Source of the DNA: DATBFX01 sp036558305
Lineage (GTDB): Bacteria > Chloroflexota > Chloroflexia > Thermomicrobiales > UBA6265
Length of the DNA stretch: 29,987 bases
NCBI GenBank assembly: GCA_036558305.1
Contig: DATBFX010000324.1
Location: 1 to 29,987 of the forward strand
Direction of reading: 5' to 3'
Made by a program: the position numbers and the translations under genes. Numbering within the stretch: the first letter of the stretch is position 1; every line of letters begins with the position of its first letter. Below are positions 14,560 to 23,513 of the stretch, in pieces. The notes beneath the pieces were generated by a model that did not search any database, had not been told where the DNA came from, and saw only the letters and a list, made by a program, of their open reading frames with translations.

Positions 14560-15330
14560 TTACAGGTCGGCAGCAGAGTCCGCGACGCGCACCTTGAGTT
14601 GACCGGCGTCGACGTTGGCTTTGATCGTCAGTTTGACCGTGGAGGTGGCGTAGGCGTCGTTGACGTAGACGTCGTCTGCGACTTCCTGAAGACCGGCGAC
14701 GTCTTTGTCGCCGACATCGACGTTGGTCTCGATGCGGACGCCGACGTCGCTCGGGAGGGTGACGACGAGCTGGCCGGCGTCGGTTTTGAGATCGGCCGTG
14801 AGGTCGTGGGTCCAGGAGCCGGAGAGATCGACCTCGGCCTGGGCGGCGTCGGCGTCGACTTCGAGGTCGGTGACGTTGGTGCCGCCGAGGGTGAGATCGA
14901 GTTTGCCGGCGTTGACGTCGACCTTGAGATCGGTGGGGACGGTATTGTTGAGGGCGACGTCCCATTTGGTGTCGTCGACCATGTCCCAGGGCCAGGTGAT
15001 GTGGAAGTCGTTGCTATCCTCCGGTTGTACCTTGAGGTCGCCGCGGCCATCATCGACCACGTAGTCGAATTTGGGTTTGCCGCCGTCGGCTTCGTAGCCG
15101 AAGGTGCCGCTCAAGAGGTCGGTGGTTGCCGCGCCGCCGTGGAGTTTCAGCTCACCGGCATCCAATGTGACCTCGACACGGGCCGATTGGGCACCGCCCA
15201 GGGCGACGTTCTGCTGGGCGCTCTCGGCAGAGGCCAGGGCCGTCGTCGCGCCGAGTCCGATCACCGCCGCAAGCGTCGCGGCGACGCCGGCGCCGGCCAG
15301 TTTTGTCCACCGTGTCTGCTGCATACGCAC
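14560..15330 (-). CDS. exported toast-rack / DUF2154-like beta-helical protein
   Basis: 256 residues from GTG 15330, which has GAGGAG 8 bases upstream; the ATG two codons later (15324) is the alternative, and the longer frame to 15411 lacks a site. Residues 8-36 are a signal peptide (KLAGAGVAATLAAVIGLGAT...ALASAES). The mature part is a run of short beta turns with repeated 'DA/VNAG-L-L-GG' elements: ARVEVTLDAGELKLHGGA, LKVDVNAGKLDLTLGG, LEVDADAAQAEVDLSG, LKTDAGQLVVTLPSDVGVRI. This is the ladder seen in toast-rack (DUF2154/adhesin-like) domains, often linked to envelope stress proteins. The enzymatic role, if any, is unknown. It converges on the VanW gene. Confidence 0.85.
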   Translation of the reverse strand: MRMQQTRWTKLAGAGVAATLAAVIGLGATTALASAESAQQNVALGGAQSARVEVTLDAGELKLHGGAATTDLLSGTFGYEADGGKPKFDYVVDDGRGDLKVQPEDSNDFHITWPWDMVDDTKWDVALNNTVPTDLKVDVNAGKLDLTLGGTNVTDLEVDADAAQAEVDLSGSWTHDLTADLKTDAGQLVVTLPSDVGVRIETNVDVGDKDVAGLQEVADDVYVNDAYATSTVKLTIKANVDAGQLKVRVADSAADL

Positions 15331-15537
15331 CGTGTTGCTCCTCTTATCGATCCGCGGGACTCTCCAGACTGCCCGCATCCGCCCTCGCGGCCCCCAATGG
15401 CGCGCGATCAACGTTGCCCAGGTTACGGAGCGGATGTGGCCGGGCGATGGCGGATCGGTTACGGAAGTGTCACGGGCGTCGTCTCCGGTCGGTGGGGCGG
15501 GTGGCTGGGCGGTCGGCGGTATCGGGCATCGGGGCGA

Positions 15538-15543
15538 TATGCT
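15538..15543 (+). promoter_or_regulatory. -10-like box TATGCT before Uma2 number 2
   Basis: TATGCT in GGGGCGATATGCTATG, 46 bases before ATG 15590. No -35 consensus. Confidence 0.45.
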
Positions 15544-15589
15544 ATGCGGGCACGGCTGACTGGCCGCGATTCACAAGGGGAAGTCACCG

Positions 15590-16270
15590 ATGGCCCAAAC
15601 AGCAGCCCTGCCGCCGTTGGTGCGGGGCGCGTGGTACCCGATGACGTACGAGGAGTTCGAGCGGTGGGTGCCGCACGGCATGCACGGCGAGTGGTGGGAT
15701 GGGGAGGGCATCATCTTCGTGGCACCGACCGAAGAACACCAATGGGGTGCGTTCTTCCTGGCCGAATTGATCGGAGCCTTCTCTCGCCTCTTCGGCCTCG
15801 GGCGGGTCATGATCGCCCCATTCGAGATGAGACTGAGTGAGGGAGCGCGGCCGGAACCGGATGTCCTCTACGTCGCGCCGGAGCATGCCGATCGGTGGCA
15901 GGGGAAGCGCTTGGTCGGCCCAGCCGATTTCGTCGGCGAACTCACCTCGGACGACACCGCCGTGCACGATCGCGAGCGCAAGCGCGCCGCGTACGAGGCA
16001 GCCGGTATTCCGGAGTACCTACGGGTCGATCGTCGGCGGCGCCCCGGGCGGTTCGACTTCGACCGGCTGGATCCCGACGGGCGCTACCAGCCGGTCGAGC
16101 CCGACGCCCGGGGCCGCTACCACTCGCTCGTCCTGCCGGGCTTTTGGCTCGACCCCGATTGGTTTTGGCAGGACCCGCTGCCCGACGTGAACCGACTCCT
16201 GCTTCAGATCGCGCCCGAGGCGTATCGCCGCTACCTGGCGCAACTCCTGGCGGAATCGGCGGAGGGGTAG
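15590..16270 (+). CDS. Uma2-family PD-(D/E)XK nuclease, paralogue 2
   Basis: 226 residues. Start ATG 15590 has GGGGAAG upstream. The N-terminus MAQTAALPPLVRGAWYPMTY and the C-terminal block RGRYHSLVLPGFWLDPDWFW match the other local copies. The core residues are intact: Asp91 in PEPDVLYV, Glu117 in VGELTSDDT, Lys131 in RERKRAAYEAAG, followed by PEYLRVD. The Glu strand reads GELTSDD, where the others have (V/I)E(F/Y)(V/L)S, so it is the most diverged at that site. It converges with the giant anti-sigma-like gene of module A across a 12-bp-stem hairpin. Confidence 0.92.
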   Translation: MAQTAALPPLVRGAWYPMTYEEFERWVPHGMHGEWWDGEGIIFVAPTEEHQWGAFFLAELIGAFSRLFGLGRVMIAPFEMRLSEGARPEPDVLYVAPEHADRWQGKRLVGPADFVGELTSDDTAVHDRERKRAAYEAAGIPEYLRVDRRRRPGRFDFDRLDPDGRYQPVEPDARGRYHSLVLPGFWLDPDWFWQDPLPDVNRLLLQIAPEAYRRYLAQLLAESAEG

Positions 16271-16347
16271 CCGGGGCCGGGCAAGGGGTATGGTGACCCG
16301 GGTGGGGACGGCCGGGCTCGTCGCTTCTTGAGCGTATTGCTGTTGAA

Positions 16348-16381
16348 ACGGCGCGCCGGTGCCGAATGCCCGGCGCGCCGT
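16348..16381. terminator. hairpin terminator between Uma2 number 2 and the NHL/PQQ gene
   Basis: A perfect 12-bp stem ACGGCGCGCCGG (16348-16359) and CCGGCGCGCCGT (16370-16381) with a 10-base loop. On the minus strand it is followed by TTTCAA. It lies between two convergent genes and may serve both. Confidence 0.8.
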
Positions 16382-16403
16382 GGTTCTTCGTGCCGTACCC
16401 CGA

Positions 16404-19400
16404 TCAGGCCGAACCGAGCGGCGCCAGCAGCTTGAACTTCTGGACGCGATTGTTGAAATAGTCGACGACGTAGAGGTTGCCCTCCCCGTCGATCGCCATG
16501 CCGCCGCCGCCGTTGAGTTGGCCGTCGCCGCTGCCCAAACTGCCCCACTGGCCGAGGAACGCCCCATTGCGGTCGAAGACTTGAACTCGCGTGGTGTCGC
16601 AGATAAAAACGTGGCCTGTGGCGTCGAAGGCGAAATCTGCCGGCACATCGAACTGACCCGGTCCGGTGCCGAAGCTCCCCCAGGTGGCCAGGTGATTGCC
16701 ATCGCCGTCGAAGATCTGGATACGGTTGTTGCCGTCATCGGCGACCCAAACGTTGCCCTGACCGTCGACGCTGAGGAGAAGGACGCCGTTGAACTGACCT
16801 GGACCGGTTCCCGAGCTGCCCCATTTCTCGAGGAAGGTTCCATTCGCGTCGAACTTCTGAATGTTGCGTCGCGCCCGATCGGCGACGTAGATCGTACCGT
16901 CCGGAGTGGCAGCGAGGGCAACGGGATTGAGGAATTGCCCGTCCCCGGTGCCGTTGGTTCCCCAGGACGTCAGGAATTGCCGGTTGCGATCGAACTTCTG
17001 GCTCCGAAAGTTCCCTGTGTCGGCAACGTAGAAATTGCCGTCGGCGTCGAAGGCGATGCCGCCCCAGCCGTCGCCGGTCGCTTCCACAAGGTTGAATTGG
17101 CCGTCTCCGGACCCCGGCGTGCCCCACTCCTCGAGGAACGTGCCGTCGGGGGCGAAGATTTGGAAGCGGCTGTTGGCGCCGTCGGCGATCCAGAGGTTGC
17201 CCTGGGGATCGATGGCGATGTCGCCGGGCTTGTTGAGGGGATGGGTGCCGCCGGTGATCGCGGTGACGAACGCGGCAGGGCTGGCGATCGGCGTCGGATT
17301 CGGTGTGGACACGGTTGTCGCGACTGCGGTCGTGGCCGCCGCGGCCGATGCGTACGGAGGCAGGAGGCGGAAGACCTGCACCCGGTTGTTGTCGTAGTCC
17401 ATGACGAAGATGTCGTCCTCACCGTCGAGTTCGACTCCGCCCGACGACGAGAACTGGACCTCGCCGCTACCCTTTTCGCCCCACTCCGAGAGATACGTTC
17501 CACGCTCGTCGGTGATCACCACACGGGTCGCGTCGCTGACGAAGACGTGCCCGTTCGCATCCACCGCGAGATTTGCGGGTACGTTGAACTGGCCCGGACT
17601 TGAGCCCTTGCCACCGAATGCGTAGAGGAACGTGCCGTCGGTGTCGAAAACCTCGACACGTCCGCCTCCTTCTTCCGTCACCCAGATGCGTCCATCGTCG
17701 TCGACGACCACGTCGATCGGCCGGATGAATTGGCCCGGACCGGAACCGGTGGTGCCGATCGCGCCGGCCCAGGAACCGTCCGGCCAGAATCGCGCGATCC
17801 GGTTGCCGTCGTTGTCTGCCACGAGCAGGGCGCCGTCGAGACCGACCGCGAGCGCGATCGGTTTCAGGAACTGGCCGTCGCCCGTGCCGGAACCTCCGAA
17901 CGCCTTCACGAACTTTCGGTTCTTGTCGAACTTCTGGATGCGGTGATTGCCGGTGTCGAGCACGTAGATACTGCCGTCTCGGCCGAAGGCGACATCACCG
18001 AAGGTGTTGAAAGTGAACTGGCCGTCGCCGGTGCCCGCGCTACCCCACGCCTCGACGAACGTGCCGTCGCGGTCGAAGATGAAGATGCGCCCGTCGCCGT
18101 TCGGCACCCAGAGCCGGCCCTGCGGATCGAGTTTGATGTTGCCGGGTTGGCTAATCCGGTGATCGCCCTCGCCGGTGATCGATCGGACGAATTCGACCGG
18201 AGCGGAAGCCGCGGCGGCCTCGGGGCTCCCGACGGACGTCGTTGGAGACGGCATCGGGGCCTGGGCGGTCGGCGAGACCGCGGAAATGGTCGCAGCGGCC
18301 GCGTTGCCGGTGGTCGGCGATCCGGTCGCCACGGCCGATTCCGAGCCCCCGATGGCGTAAATCGAGCCGGTTTCGGTCGTCACGTAGACGATGCCGTCGA
18401 GCACGACCGGACTCATCTGGCTTGGTCCATCGATCGCGAAGCGCCACCGTTCCTTCCCGCTCGCGGCGTCGAGTGCGTACATGAAACCGTCGCGTCCGGC
18501 CTGGTAGAGGGTATCGCCGACGATCGCCGGCATGGCCCAGAGTTCCGCGCCCGTCTGGAACTTCCAGCGGAGGGCACCCGTCGGCGCGTCGAGCGCGTAG
18601 AGGACCCCGTCGATGCTGGGCACGTAGACCGTGGTGTCGTCCACCGCCGCGTAGAAGAATCCGGAACCGCTCGGCGTCACGAAGCGCCACTTGAGGGTGC
18701 CGGTCGCCGCGTCGACGGCATAGTAGGCGTTACTCGGTCCATCCTTGGAGCTGACGTAGACGGTGCCGTTGGCCACGCTCGGGACGCCGAGGGTGGCGGC
18801 GTCGGTTTGGTAGGTCCAGAGGACGTCGCCGCTGCCCGTTTCGACCGCGTAGAGCTTGCCGGCCTGATCCCCGACGTAAGTCACCCCGTTCGCGACTGCC
18901 GCAGAGCGGGAGGCCGGAGAGTCGAGTTTTGTCCGCCACTTCACCTCGCCGGTCGCCGGATCGAGGGCGATCAGGTCGTTGGGACCGCTCGGGACGTAGA
19001 CGATGCCATCCGCGAGCGCGGGATACCAACCAACGAATTGCTGGCCGGTCTCCGCCGTCCAGACGAGGCTGCCGTCCGAGCGGCGGATGCGCGCGAGGGA
19101 GAGACCATCGGCCTGGCCGGTTTCGCTACGGACGATCAGCCCGTCGCCGTCGATGGCCGGCCCGCCGCCGTAGCCCTGAACGCGCCAGAGCTCGGACCCA
19201 TCCCGAGCGTCGAGGGCGAGAAAGCCGCGGCCGGTTCCGATGTACATCACGCCGTCGGCGATCACCGGCGGGTCGGAGATCTCGTCGTGGCCGACGTCGC
19301 CAGTCGGATGCACCATCCAAAGCTGCACCGGGTCGCCGGTCGGCCCAGGCCCTGGCATGTTGCCGGTGCGAGCGGCGTTGCCGCGGAATTGTGGCCAGCC

Positions 19401-19895
19401 GTTCGGTGCGGAGACCGTCGGGGTCGGAACAGGCGCCGGCGTCTCCTGCAGGCTCGGGATGGCCGCCGGACGGCTGTCGCGATAGGCGAGATAGCCGAAG
19501 AAGAGGGTGAGGAGCAGGAGCACGACGGTCGCCAGGTGGACGGCGGCCCAGCGGACCGGGGCAGAGCGTGGTCGTGGAGCCGGCGCGGCAAGTGGCCGGC
19601 CCAGGCGGTGGCCGTTCGTCCCGGCGCCTGGGCGCAGGGGCAACGGGAGCGTGAGGGCAGACGCGGAACGGTGCATCAGGTCCTCCCAGAGACGATCGGC
19701 GAACGACGGGTCGGGTCGCGGCGACCGGTAGAGCGCGTGCACTCGCCGCACGGTCTCCGCCAGGGTCGGATCGAGGTCCCCGCCGTCCGGACCGACCGGG
19801 AACTCGCCGGTGATGCGCGAAATGGCACGGTCGAGGGCGTCGATCTCGCCCGGCCGCTCGGGTTGGTCGTGCCGTGGTCGGAGGTCGTCAGGCAT
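16404..19895 (-). CDS. anti-sigma-like transmembrane protein with one PQQ-type and two NHL beta-propellers (module A)
   Basis: 1163 residues. The ATG (19893-19895) lies inside the 3' end of the sigma gene (ATGCCTGA overlap), so translation is coupled. Residues 1-115 are cytoplasmic; about 20-75 (DPTLAETVRRVHALYRSPRP... SFADRLWEDLM) look like the short sigma-binding segment of ECF-associated proteins, with no zinc Cys/His motif. One membrane helix covers about 116-138 (ATVVLLLLTLFFGYLAYR). Outside are a Pro-rich linker, a PQQ-like propeller (about 168-510, repeated 'YALDAATG...WRF'), a Ser/Thr/Pro/Ala spacer, an NHL propeller (about 570-845), another spacer and a second NHL propeller (about 890-1160). 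The NHL blades show 'WGSxGTGDGQF' and 'VADTGNHRIQKF'. Role inferred: the exported propellers sense a ligand or wall state and control the sigma factor bound inside. No protease site is evident. Confidence 0.88.
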   Translation of the reverse strand: MPDDLRPRHDQPERPGEIDALDRAISRITGEFPVGPDGGDLDPTLAETVRRVHALYRSPRPDPSFADRLWEDLMHRSASALTLPLPLRPGAGTNGHRLGRPLAAPAPRPRSAPVRWAAVHLATVVLLLLTLFFGYLAYRDSRPAAIPSLQETPAPVPTPTVSAPNGWPQFRGNAARTGNMPGPGPTGDPVQLWMVHPTGDVGHDEISDPPVIADGVMYIGTGRGFLALDARDGSELWRVQGYGGGPAIDGDGLIVRSETGQADGLSLARIRRSDGSLVWTAETGQQFVGWYPALADGIVYVPSGPNDLIALDPATGEVKWRTKLDSPASRSAAVANGVTYVGDQAGKLYAVETGSGDVLWTYQTDAATLGVPSVANGTVYVSSKDGPSNAYYAVDAATGTLKWRFVTPSGSGFFYAAVDDTTVYVPSIDGVLYALDAPTGALRWKFQTGAELWAMPAIVGDTLYQAGRDGFMYALDAASGKERWRFAIDGPSQMSPVVLDGIVYVTTETGSIYAIGGSESAVATGSPTTGNAAAATISAVSPTAQAPMPSPTTSVGSPEAAAASAPVEFVRSITGEGDHRISQPGNIKLDPQGRLWVPNGDGRIFIFDRDGTFVEAWGSAGTGDGQFTFNTFGDVAFGRDGSIYVLDTGNHRIQKFDKNRKFVKAFGGSGTGDGQFLKPIALAVGLDGALLVADNDGNRIARFWPDGSWAGAIGTTGSGPGQFIRPIDVVVDDDGRIWVTEEGGGRVEVFDTDGTFLYAFGGKGSSPGQFNVPANLAVDANGHVFVSDATRVVITDERGTYLSEWGEKGSGEVQFSSSGGVELDGEDDIFVMDYDNNRVQVFRLLPPYASAAAATTAVATTVSTPNPTPIASPAAFVTAITGGTHPLNKPGDIAIDPQGNLWIADGANSRFQIFAPDGTFLEEWGTPGSGDGQFNLVEATGDGWGGIAFDADGNFYVADTGNFRSQKFDRNRQFLTSWGTNGTGDGQFLNPVALAATPDGTIYVADRARRNIQKFDANGTFLEKWGSSGTGPGQFNGVLLLSVDGQGNVWVADDGNNRIQIFDGDGNHLATWGSFGTGPGQFDVPADFAFDATGHVFICDTTRVQVFDRNGAFLGQWGSLGSGDGQLNGGGGMAIDGEGNLYVVDYFNNRVQKFKLLAPLGSA

Positions 19896-20487
19896 GGCGA
19901 CCCTCCTCCCCCTGGGGATCGAGCCCCATCAACGAGCGCAGCCGGGTGGTCGCCCGGAATTGGACCTGCTTGATCGCGCCCTCGCTCTTGCCGAGGAGGC
20001 GGGCGGTTTCGCGGATACTGACGCCGCCGAAGCGCAGCTCGATAACCTCGCGCTGCTCCGGAGTGAGTTGAGCGAGGAGTTCGCCGAGGCGTCGCGCCGA
20101 CTCGGCGTCGATCGCCATGTCTTCGGGGGAGGCGCCGTCGTCGGAAAGATCGAAGGCGAATTCGAGCGAGGCGCTCGGTCGCCAGGAGCGGACGAGGTTG
20201 GCGGTGACGTTGTGGGCGATCGCGTAGAGCCACCCCCGAAACGACTCGTCGCGGCAGGTGTGGAGTTGGGCGAGCGCATGGGTGAAGACCTGTTGGGTGG
20301 CGTCTTCCGCCGCCTGCGCGTTGCCGAGGCGGTGGTAGCAGTAGCCGAAGATCGGTCCGAGGTAGCGGCGGTAGAGCGGTTCAAACGCGCGGCGATCCAC
20401 CTTGGCAAGGGCGACGACGACCGCCTCGTCGGTCTCATTGACCGGCGTCAACAGGGCAGTCGATTCGCTTCGGCGTGATCGCGGCAT
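19888..20487 (-). CDS. ECF-type RNA polymerase sigma factor (module A)
   Basis: 199 residues from ATG 20487. A TTG at 20544 opens the frame further, but it lies on the predicted promoter and is rejected. Region 2 is at about 28-95 (DRRAFEPLYRRYLGPIFGYC, ATQQVFTHALAQLH, FRGWLYAIAHNVTANLVRSW). Region 4 is at about 130-185 (LAQLTPEQREVIELRFGGVS, IRETARLLGKSEGAIKQVQF). No extra C-terminal domain. It overlaps the giant propeller gene by 8 bases, the classic sigma/anti-sigma arrangement, and is divergent from Uma2 number 3. An ECF-like promoter candidate upstream suggests autoregulation. Confidence 0.94.
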   Translation of the reverse strand: MPRSRRSESTALLTPVNETDEAVVVALAKVDRRAFEPLYRRYLGPIFGYCYHRLGNAQAAEDATQQVFTHALAQLHTCRDESFRGWLYAIAHNVTANLVRSWRPSASLEFAFDLSDDGASPEDMAIDAESARRLGELLAQLTPEQREVIELRFGGVSIRETARLLGKSEGAIKQVQFRATTRLRSLMGLDPQGEEGRHA

Positions 20488-20544
20488 GGCGACCGTCGTC
20501 CCCGCGGGAGCGTCGAGCAAGTGATCGGAACGTTCCGCAACCAA

Positions 20545-20569
20545 GACACTGATGGCTGGAAAAGGTTAC
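20545..20569 (-). promoter_or_regulatory. ECF-like promoter candidate for the module A sigma gene
   Basis: On the minus strand GTAAC (20565-20569), 17 bases, then GTC (20545-20547), fitting the AAC...GTC pattern of ECF promoters. A related GTAAC...TCTTG pair precedes the module B sigma gene. It leaves a leader of about 50 bases to ATG 20487. Confidence 0.5.
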
Positions 20570-20632
20570 GGGCATTGTCCGCGATCCTCGCGCGATCCGG
20601 GATCGAGGTCAGGGGTGGCGATCGCAAGGCGG

Positions 20633-20638
20633 TATGAT
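20633..20638 (+). promoter_or_regulatory. -10-like box TATGAT before Uma2 number 3
   Basis: TATGAT in AGGCGGTATGATTC, 45 bases before ATG 20684. It shares GGCGG with the boxes at 11413 and 24554. No -35 consensus at the normal distance. Confidence 0.5.
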
Positions 20639-20683
20639 TCGGGTGGGGCGGTCCTGGCTCGTCGATCCGATGGAGCGAAAGCG

Positions 20684-21376
20684 ATGGTGCAGCAAGCAAC
20701 CTTACCGCCACTCGTGCGAGGCGAGTGGATCCCGATGAGTTGGGAGGAGTTCCTCGACTGGTGCGACGAGGGGCAATCGGAGTGGGTCGACGGGAAGGGG
20801 ATCGCCTACGTGTCGAACAGCGCGCTGCACGTGCGGAGGGTCAAATTCCTCGCCACGTTGCTCGACATCTACGTCCGCATCTTCGACCTCGGCGAGGTCT
20901 TCGCCGAGAACCTGCTCGTGCGCCTGCCGACGCGTCCGTCCGGGCGGATGCCGGATATCTTCGTCGTCGGGCGCGACCAACTGGACCGCATCCATCAACA
21001 GTGGGTCGAGGGGCCACCTTTGCTCGGGATCGAGTACCTCTCCGAGGACAGCGTCGAGCGCGACCTGGTCGACAAGCGCGCCGAGTACGAGCGCGCCGGC
21101 ATGCGCGAATACCCAGTCATCGACGCCCGCCCCGGCCGCTTTACCTTCCTGTTCCTGCGCCTCGACGACGCCGGTCACTACCAGGAAGTCGCTCCCGACG
21201 CGCAGGGTCGCTACCACTCCGAGGTGCTGCCCGGTTTCTGGCTCGACCCGATCTGGTTCTGGCAGGACCCGCTGCCGGACGTCGAGGACGTCATGTTCGC
21301 CATCGCCGGCCCTGCCTACGACGACTGGCTCGCGGCGAAGCGCAGGGCGTGGTTGGGTGAGCGTAGCGGCGAGTGA
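20684..21376 (+). CDS. Uma2-family PD-(D/E)XK nuclease, paralogue 3 (module A)
   Basis: 230 residues. The start is ATG 20684 (MVQQATLPPLVRGEW, as in paralogue 1). The frame is open to 20552, but the upstream part covers the promoter. Core residues: Asp91 in RMPDIFVV, Glu117 in GIEYLSEDS, Lys131 in VDKRAEYERAG, then REYPVID. It is closest to paralogue 4: both have EEFLDWCDEGQSEW and the nucleotide stretch GACGGGAAGGGGATCGCCTA is identical. This fits duplication together with the neighbouring sigma genes. It is divergent from the module A sigma gene and convergent with the module B propeller gene. Confidence 0.93.
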   Translation: MVQQATLPPLVRGEWIPMSWEEFLDWCDEGQSEWVDGKGIAYVSNSALHVRRVKFLATLLDIYVRIFDLGEVFAENLLVRLPTRPSGRMPDIFVVGRDQLDRIHQQWVEGPPLLGIEYLSEDSVERDLVDKRAEYERAGMREYPVIDARPGRFTFLFLRLDDAGHYQEVAPDAQGRYHSEVLPGFWLDPIWFWQDPLPDVEDVMFAIAGPAYDDWLAAKRRAWLGERSGE

Positions 21377-21446
21377 GGATGTGCAAACCTGACCCTTCGG
21401 CGACGTCTGAGCTGCCGCGATCGGCGAGGGTGGTCCCGCCTGAACG

Positions 21447-21480
21447 ACGGAGCGCAATCAGCGAGGGGACTGCGCTCCGT
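21447..21480. terminator. hairpin terminator between Uma2 number 3 and the module B propeller gene
   Basis: A perfect 10-bp stem ACGGAGCGCA (21447-21456) and TGCGCTCCGT (21471-21480) with a 14-base loop, between convergent genes. No clear T-run. Confidence 0.65.
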
Positions 21481-21503
21481 GGCCCGATGCGCTCAGCACT
21501 AGC

Positions 21504-23513
21504 TCAGGACGGATCGAGCGGCGGGAGCAGTTTGAACTTGTCGACGTTGTCCCCATCGTTGACATAGGCCGTGCCGCCTCGGACTACGATCCGCCACGGA
21601 TCGGAGTACTGGCCGGGTAACCCCCACCGCGCGAGGTAGATCCCGTCCGGGGCGAAGACCTCGACCCGATGGTTGTCGGTGTCGGCGACGTAGACGTTGC
21701 CGGCGGCGTCGAGTGCCAACCCGAACGGCTGGTGCAGTTCCCCGTCGCCGCGGCCTGGGGAGCCGAACTGGCGGAGGTAGGTACCCTGGGCGTCGAAGAC
21801 CTGGATGCGGTGGTTGCCGTGATCGCAAACGTAGACCGTGCCGTCCGCGCCGATCGCGACGTCGGACGGCCCGCCGGCGAACTGGCCGTCGCCGGTACCC
21901 TGGCTGCCCCAGGCGAAGAGGAACGAGCGGTCGGGAGCGAACTTCTGGATGCGGTGATTACCGACGTCGAGCACGTAGAAACTCCCGTCGGCTGCGAACT
22001 CCGTGTCCAGGAACGGGTCGAAACTGATTTGGCCGGGATCGCTGCCGGCACTGCCCAAACTGTCGAGCAAGGTGCCGTCGAGGTCGTAGATGCGGTACTG
22101 CTTGGAGACGCCGTCCGCGATCCAGATCCGACCGTAGGGATCGAAATCTGGTCCACTGACTGGGGTAATCGTGCTTGGGTCGCGCGGGATCGTCCAGAGG
22201 AACTCGGCCACGCCCCCGCTGATCACCGGCGTCCCGGCCGGGGCAACCGATGCCGGCGCGGCCGGGCTCGCCACGGGGACGGCGCCGGATGCAGAGCCGC
22301 CGATCGCGTAGAGCACTCCGGCGGTTGAGTGGACGTAGGCGACGCCGTCGACCACGACCGGAGGGGTATCGATGGGACCGTCGAACCGGAAGTGCCAGCG
22401 CTCGGTCCCGCTGGCCGCGTCGACCGCGTACAGGGTCCCCTGGGGAGAGGTGATGAACACCGTGTCGCCGGCGAGGACGGCGCTGATGAGGTCGGCCGGA
22501 GTCGTCGGGAATGTCCAGCGCGTCGCCCCGGTCGCGGCGTCGAGCGCGTAGAGATTGCCGTCGGCGCCCACGGTGTAGACCGTCGTGTCGCTGACGGCAG
22601 GGTTCGAGAAGCGGTTGCCGCCCGCCGCGGGGACTCGCCACTTCAGCGTCCCGGTCGCGGCGTCCAGGGAGTAGAAGGCGAGCTCGCCCGCGCCCTGGCT
22701 TCGAAAGTAGACCGTGCCGTTGGCGAGCGCGGGCCTACCGACGGACTCCTCGTTGATCTGGTAGGTCCAGAGAACGTCGCCGTCGTTGGTCGAGAAAGCG
22801 GTCAGGGTGTTGACCTCGCCGCCGATGGCCCCGATATCGCCGGCAACCGACTGGTAGGCCTGGCCGGCGCTCGCGCGCGGTACCCGCCAGAGTTCCTGTC
22901 CGGTCGCGGGGTCGAACGCGAGCAGGTCCTGCCCGCTCGGGACGTAGCCGACGCCGTCGGCGATCGCCACCGCCGCTTGTTCGGGGAGCGTGCCCGCCGC
23001 GGCCCGCCAGACCACCTGACCGTCGGACCGCCTGATCCGGACCAGATCGTAACCGTTCCCGTTGGGAGCGGCGCTCGGAACGATGAGGCCATCGCCGTCG
23101 ATCGCGGCTTGACCGGTGACCTCGGTCGTGAACCACACCCGCTGACCGGTCTTGGTGTCCAGGGCGGCGAGGCGGCCGTTGCCCGGCCAGTAGAGGACGC
23201 CGCCGGCGAGGACCCCCGTCTCGACGTTATTGTTCGACCCGACGTCGGCCGTCCACAGGACCATCGGCTGACCGGCGGGCGCCGGACCCGGCACGTTGCG
23301 CGTGCCCGCGGCGTTGCCGCCGGCCATCGGCCAGCTATGGTCGTTCGGAGTTGCCACCGCCGTCGGCGTCGCTTGCACGCTCGGGACCGTGGCGGGGTGG
23401 TTGTCGCGGTAGGCGAGGTAGCCGAAGAAGAGGGTGATGAGGAGGAGCAGGACGGTCGCAAACTGGATTGAGAACCAGCGCAGACCGGTGCGTGTCGGTC
23501 CGGGGCGGCTCAC
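21504..23513 (-). CDS. transmembrane PQQ/NHL beta-propeller protein (module B)
   Basis: 669 residues from GTG 23513, which overlaps the stop of the preceding ORF as GTGA. Residues 12-36 are a membrane helix (FATVLLLLITLFFGYLAYRD), nearly identical to the helix of the module A protein. Then come a short linker, a PQQ-type propeller (about 60-395, 'YALDAATGATRW', 'LYAVDAASGTERW') and one NHL propeller (about 430-665; 'VLDVGNHRIQKF', 'VCDHGNHRIQVF', 'VADTDNHRVEVF'). Compared with module A, it lacks the second NHL propeller and its cytoplasmic domain is on a separate ORF. It may be an independent coupled gene or the downstream half of a broken fusion. Confidence 0.87.
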   Translation of the reverse strand: MSRPGPTRTGLRWFSIQFATVLLLLITLFFGYLAYRDNHPATVPSVQATPTAVATPNDHSWPMAGGNAAGTRNVPGPAPAGQPMVLWTADVGSNNNVETGVLAGGVLYWPGNGRLAALDTKTGQRVWFTTEVTGQAAIDGDGLIVPSAAPNGNGYDLVRIRRSDGQVVWRAAAGTLPEQAAVAIADGVGYVPSGQDLLAFDPATGQELWRVPRASAGQAYQSVAGDIGAIGGEVNTLTAFSTNDGDVLWTYQINEESVGRPALANGTVYFRSQGAGELAFYSLDAATGTLKWRVPAAGGNRFSNPAVSDTTVYTVGADGNLYALDAATGATRWTFPTTPADLISAVLAGDTVFITSPQGTLYAVDAASGTERWHFRFDGPIDTPPVVVDGVAYVHSTAGVLYAIGGSASGAVPVASPAAPASVAPAGTPVISGGVAEFLWTIPRDPSTITPVSGPDFDPYGRIWIADGVSKQYRIYDLDGTLLDSLGSAGSDPGQISFDPFLDTEFAADGSFYVLDVGNHRIQKFAPDRSFLFAWGSQGTGDGQFAGGPSDVAIGADGTVYVCDHGNHRIQVFDAQGTYLRQFGSPGRGDGELHQPFGLALDAAGNVYVADTDNHRVEVFAPDGIYLARWGLPGQYSDPWRIVVRGGTAYVNDGDNVDKFKLLPPLDPS

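Noticed and set aside
17730..19973. 747-codon open frame on the plus strand
   Set aside because: Antisense to the propeller gene of module A; composition follows the repeats of the true gene.
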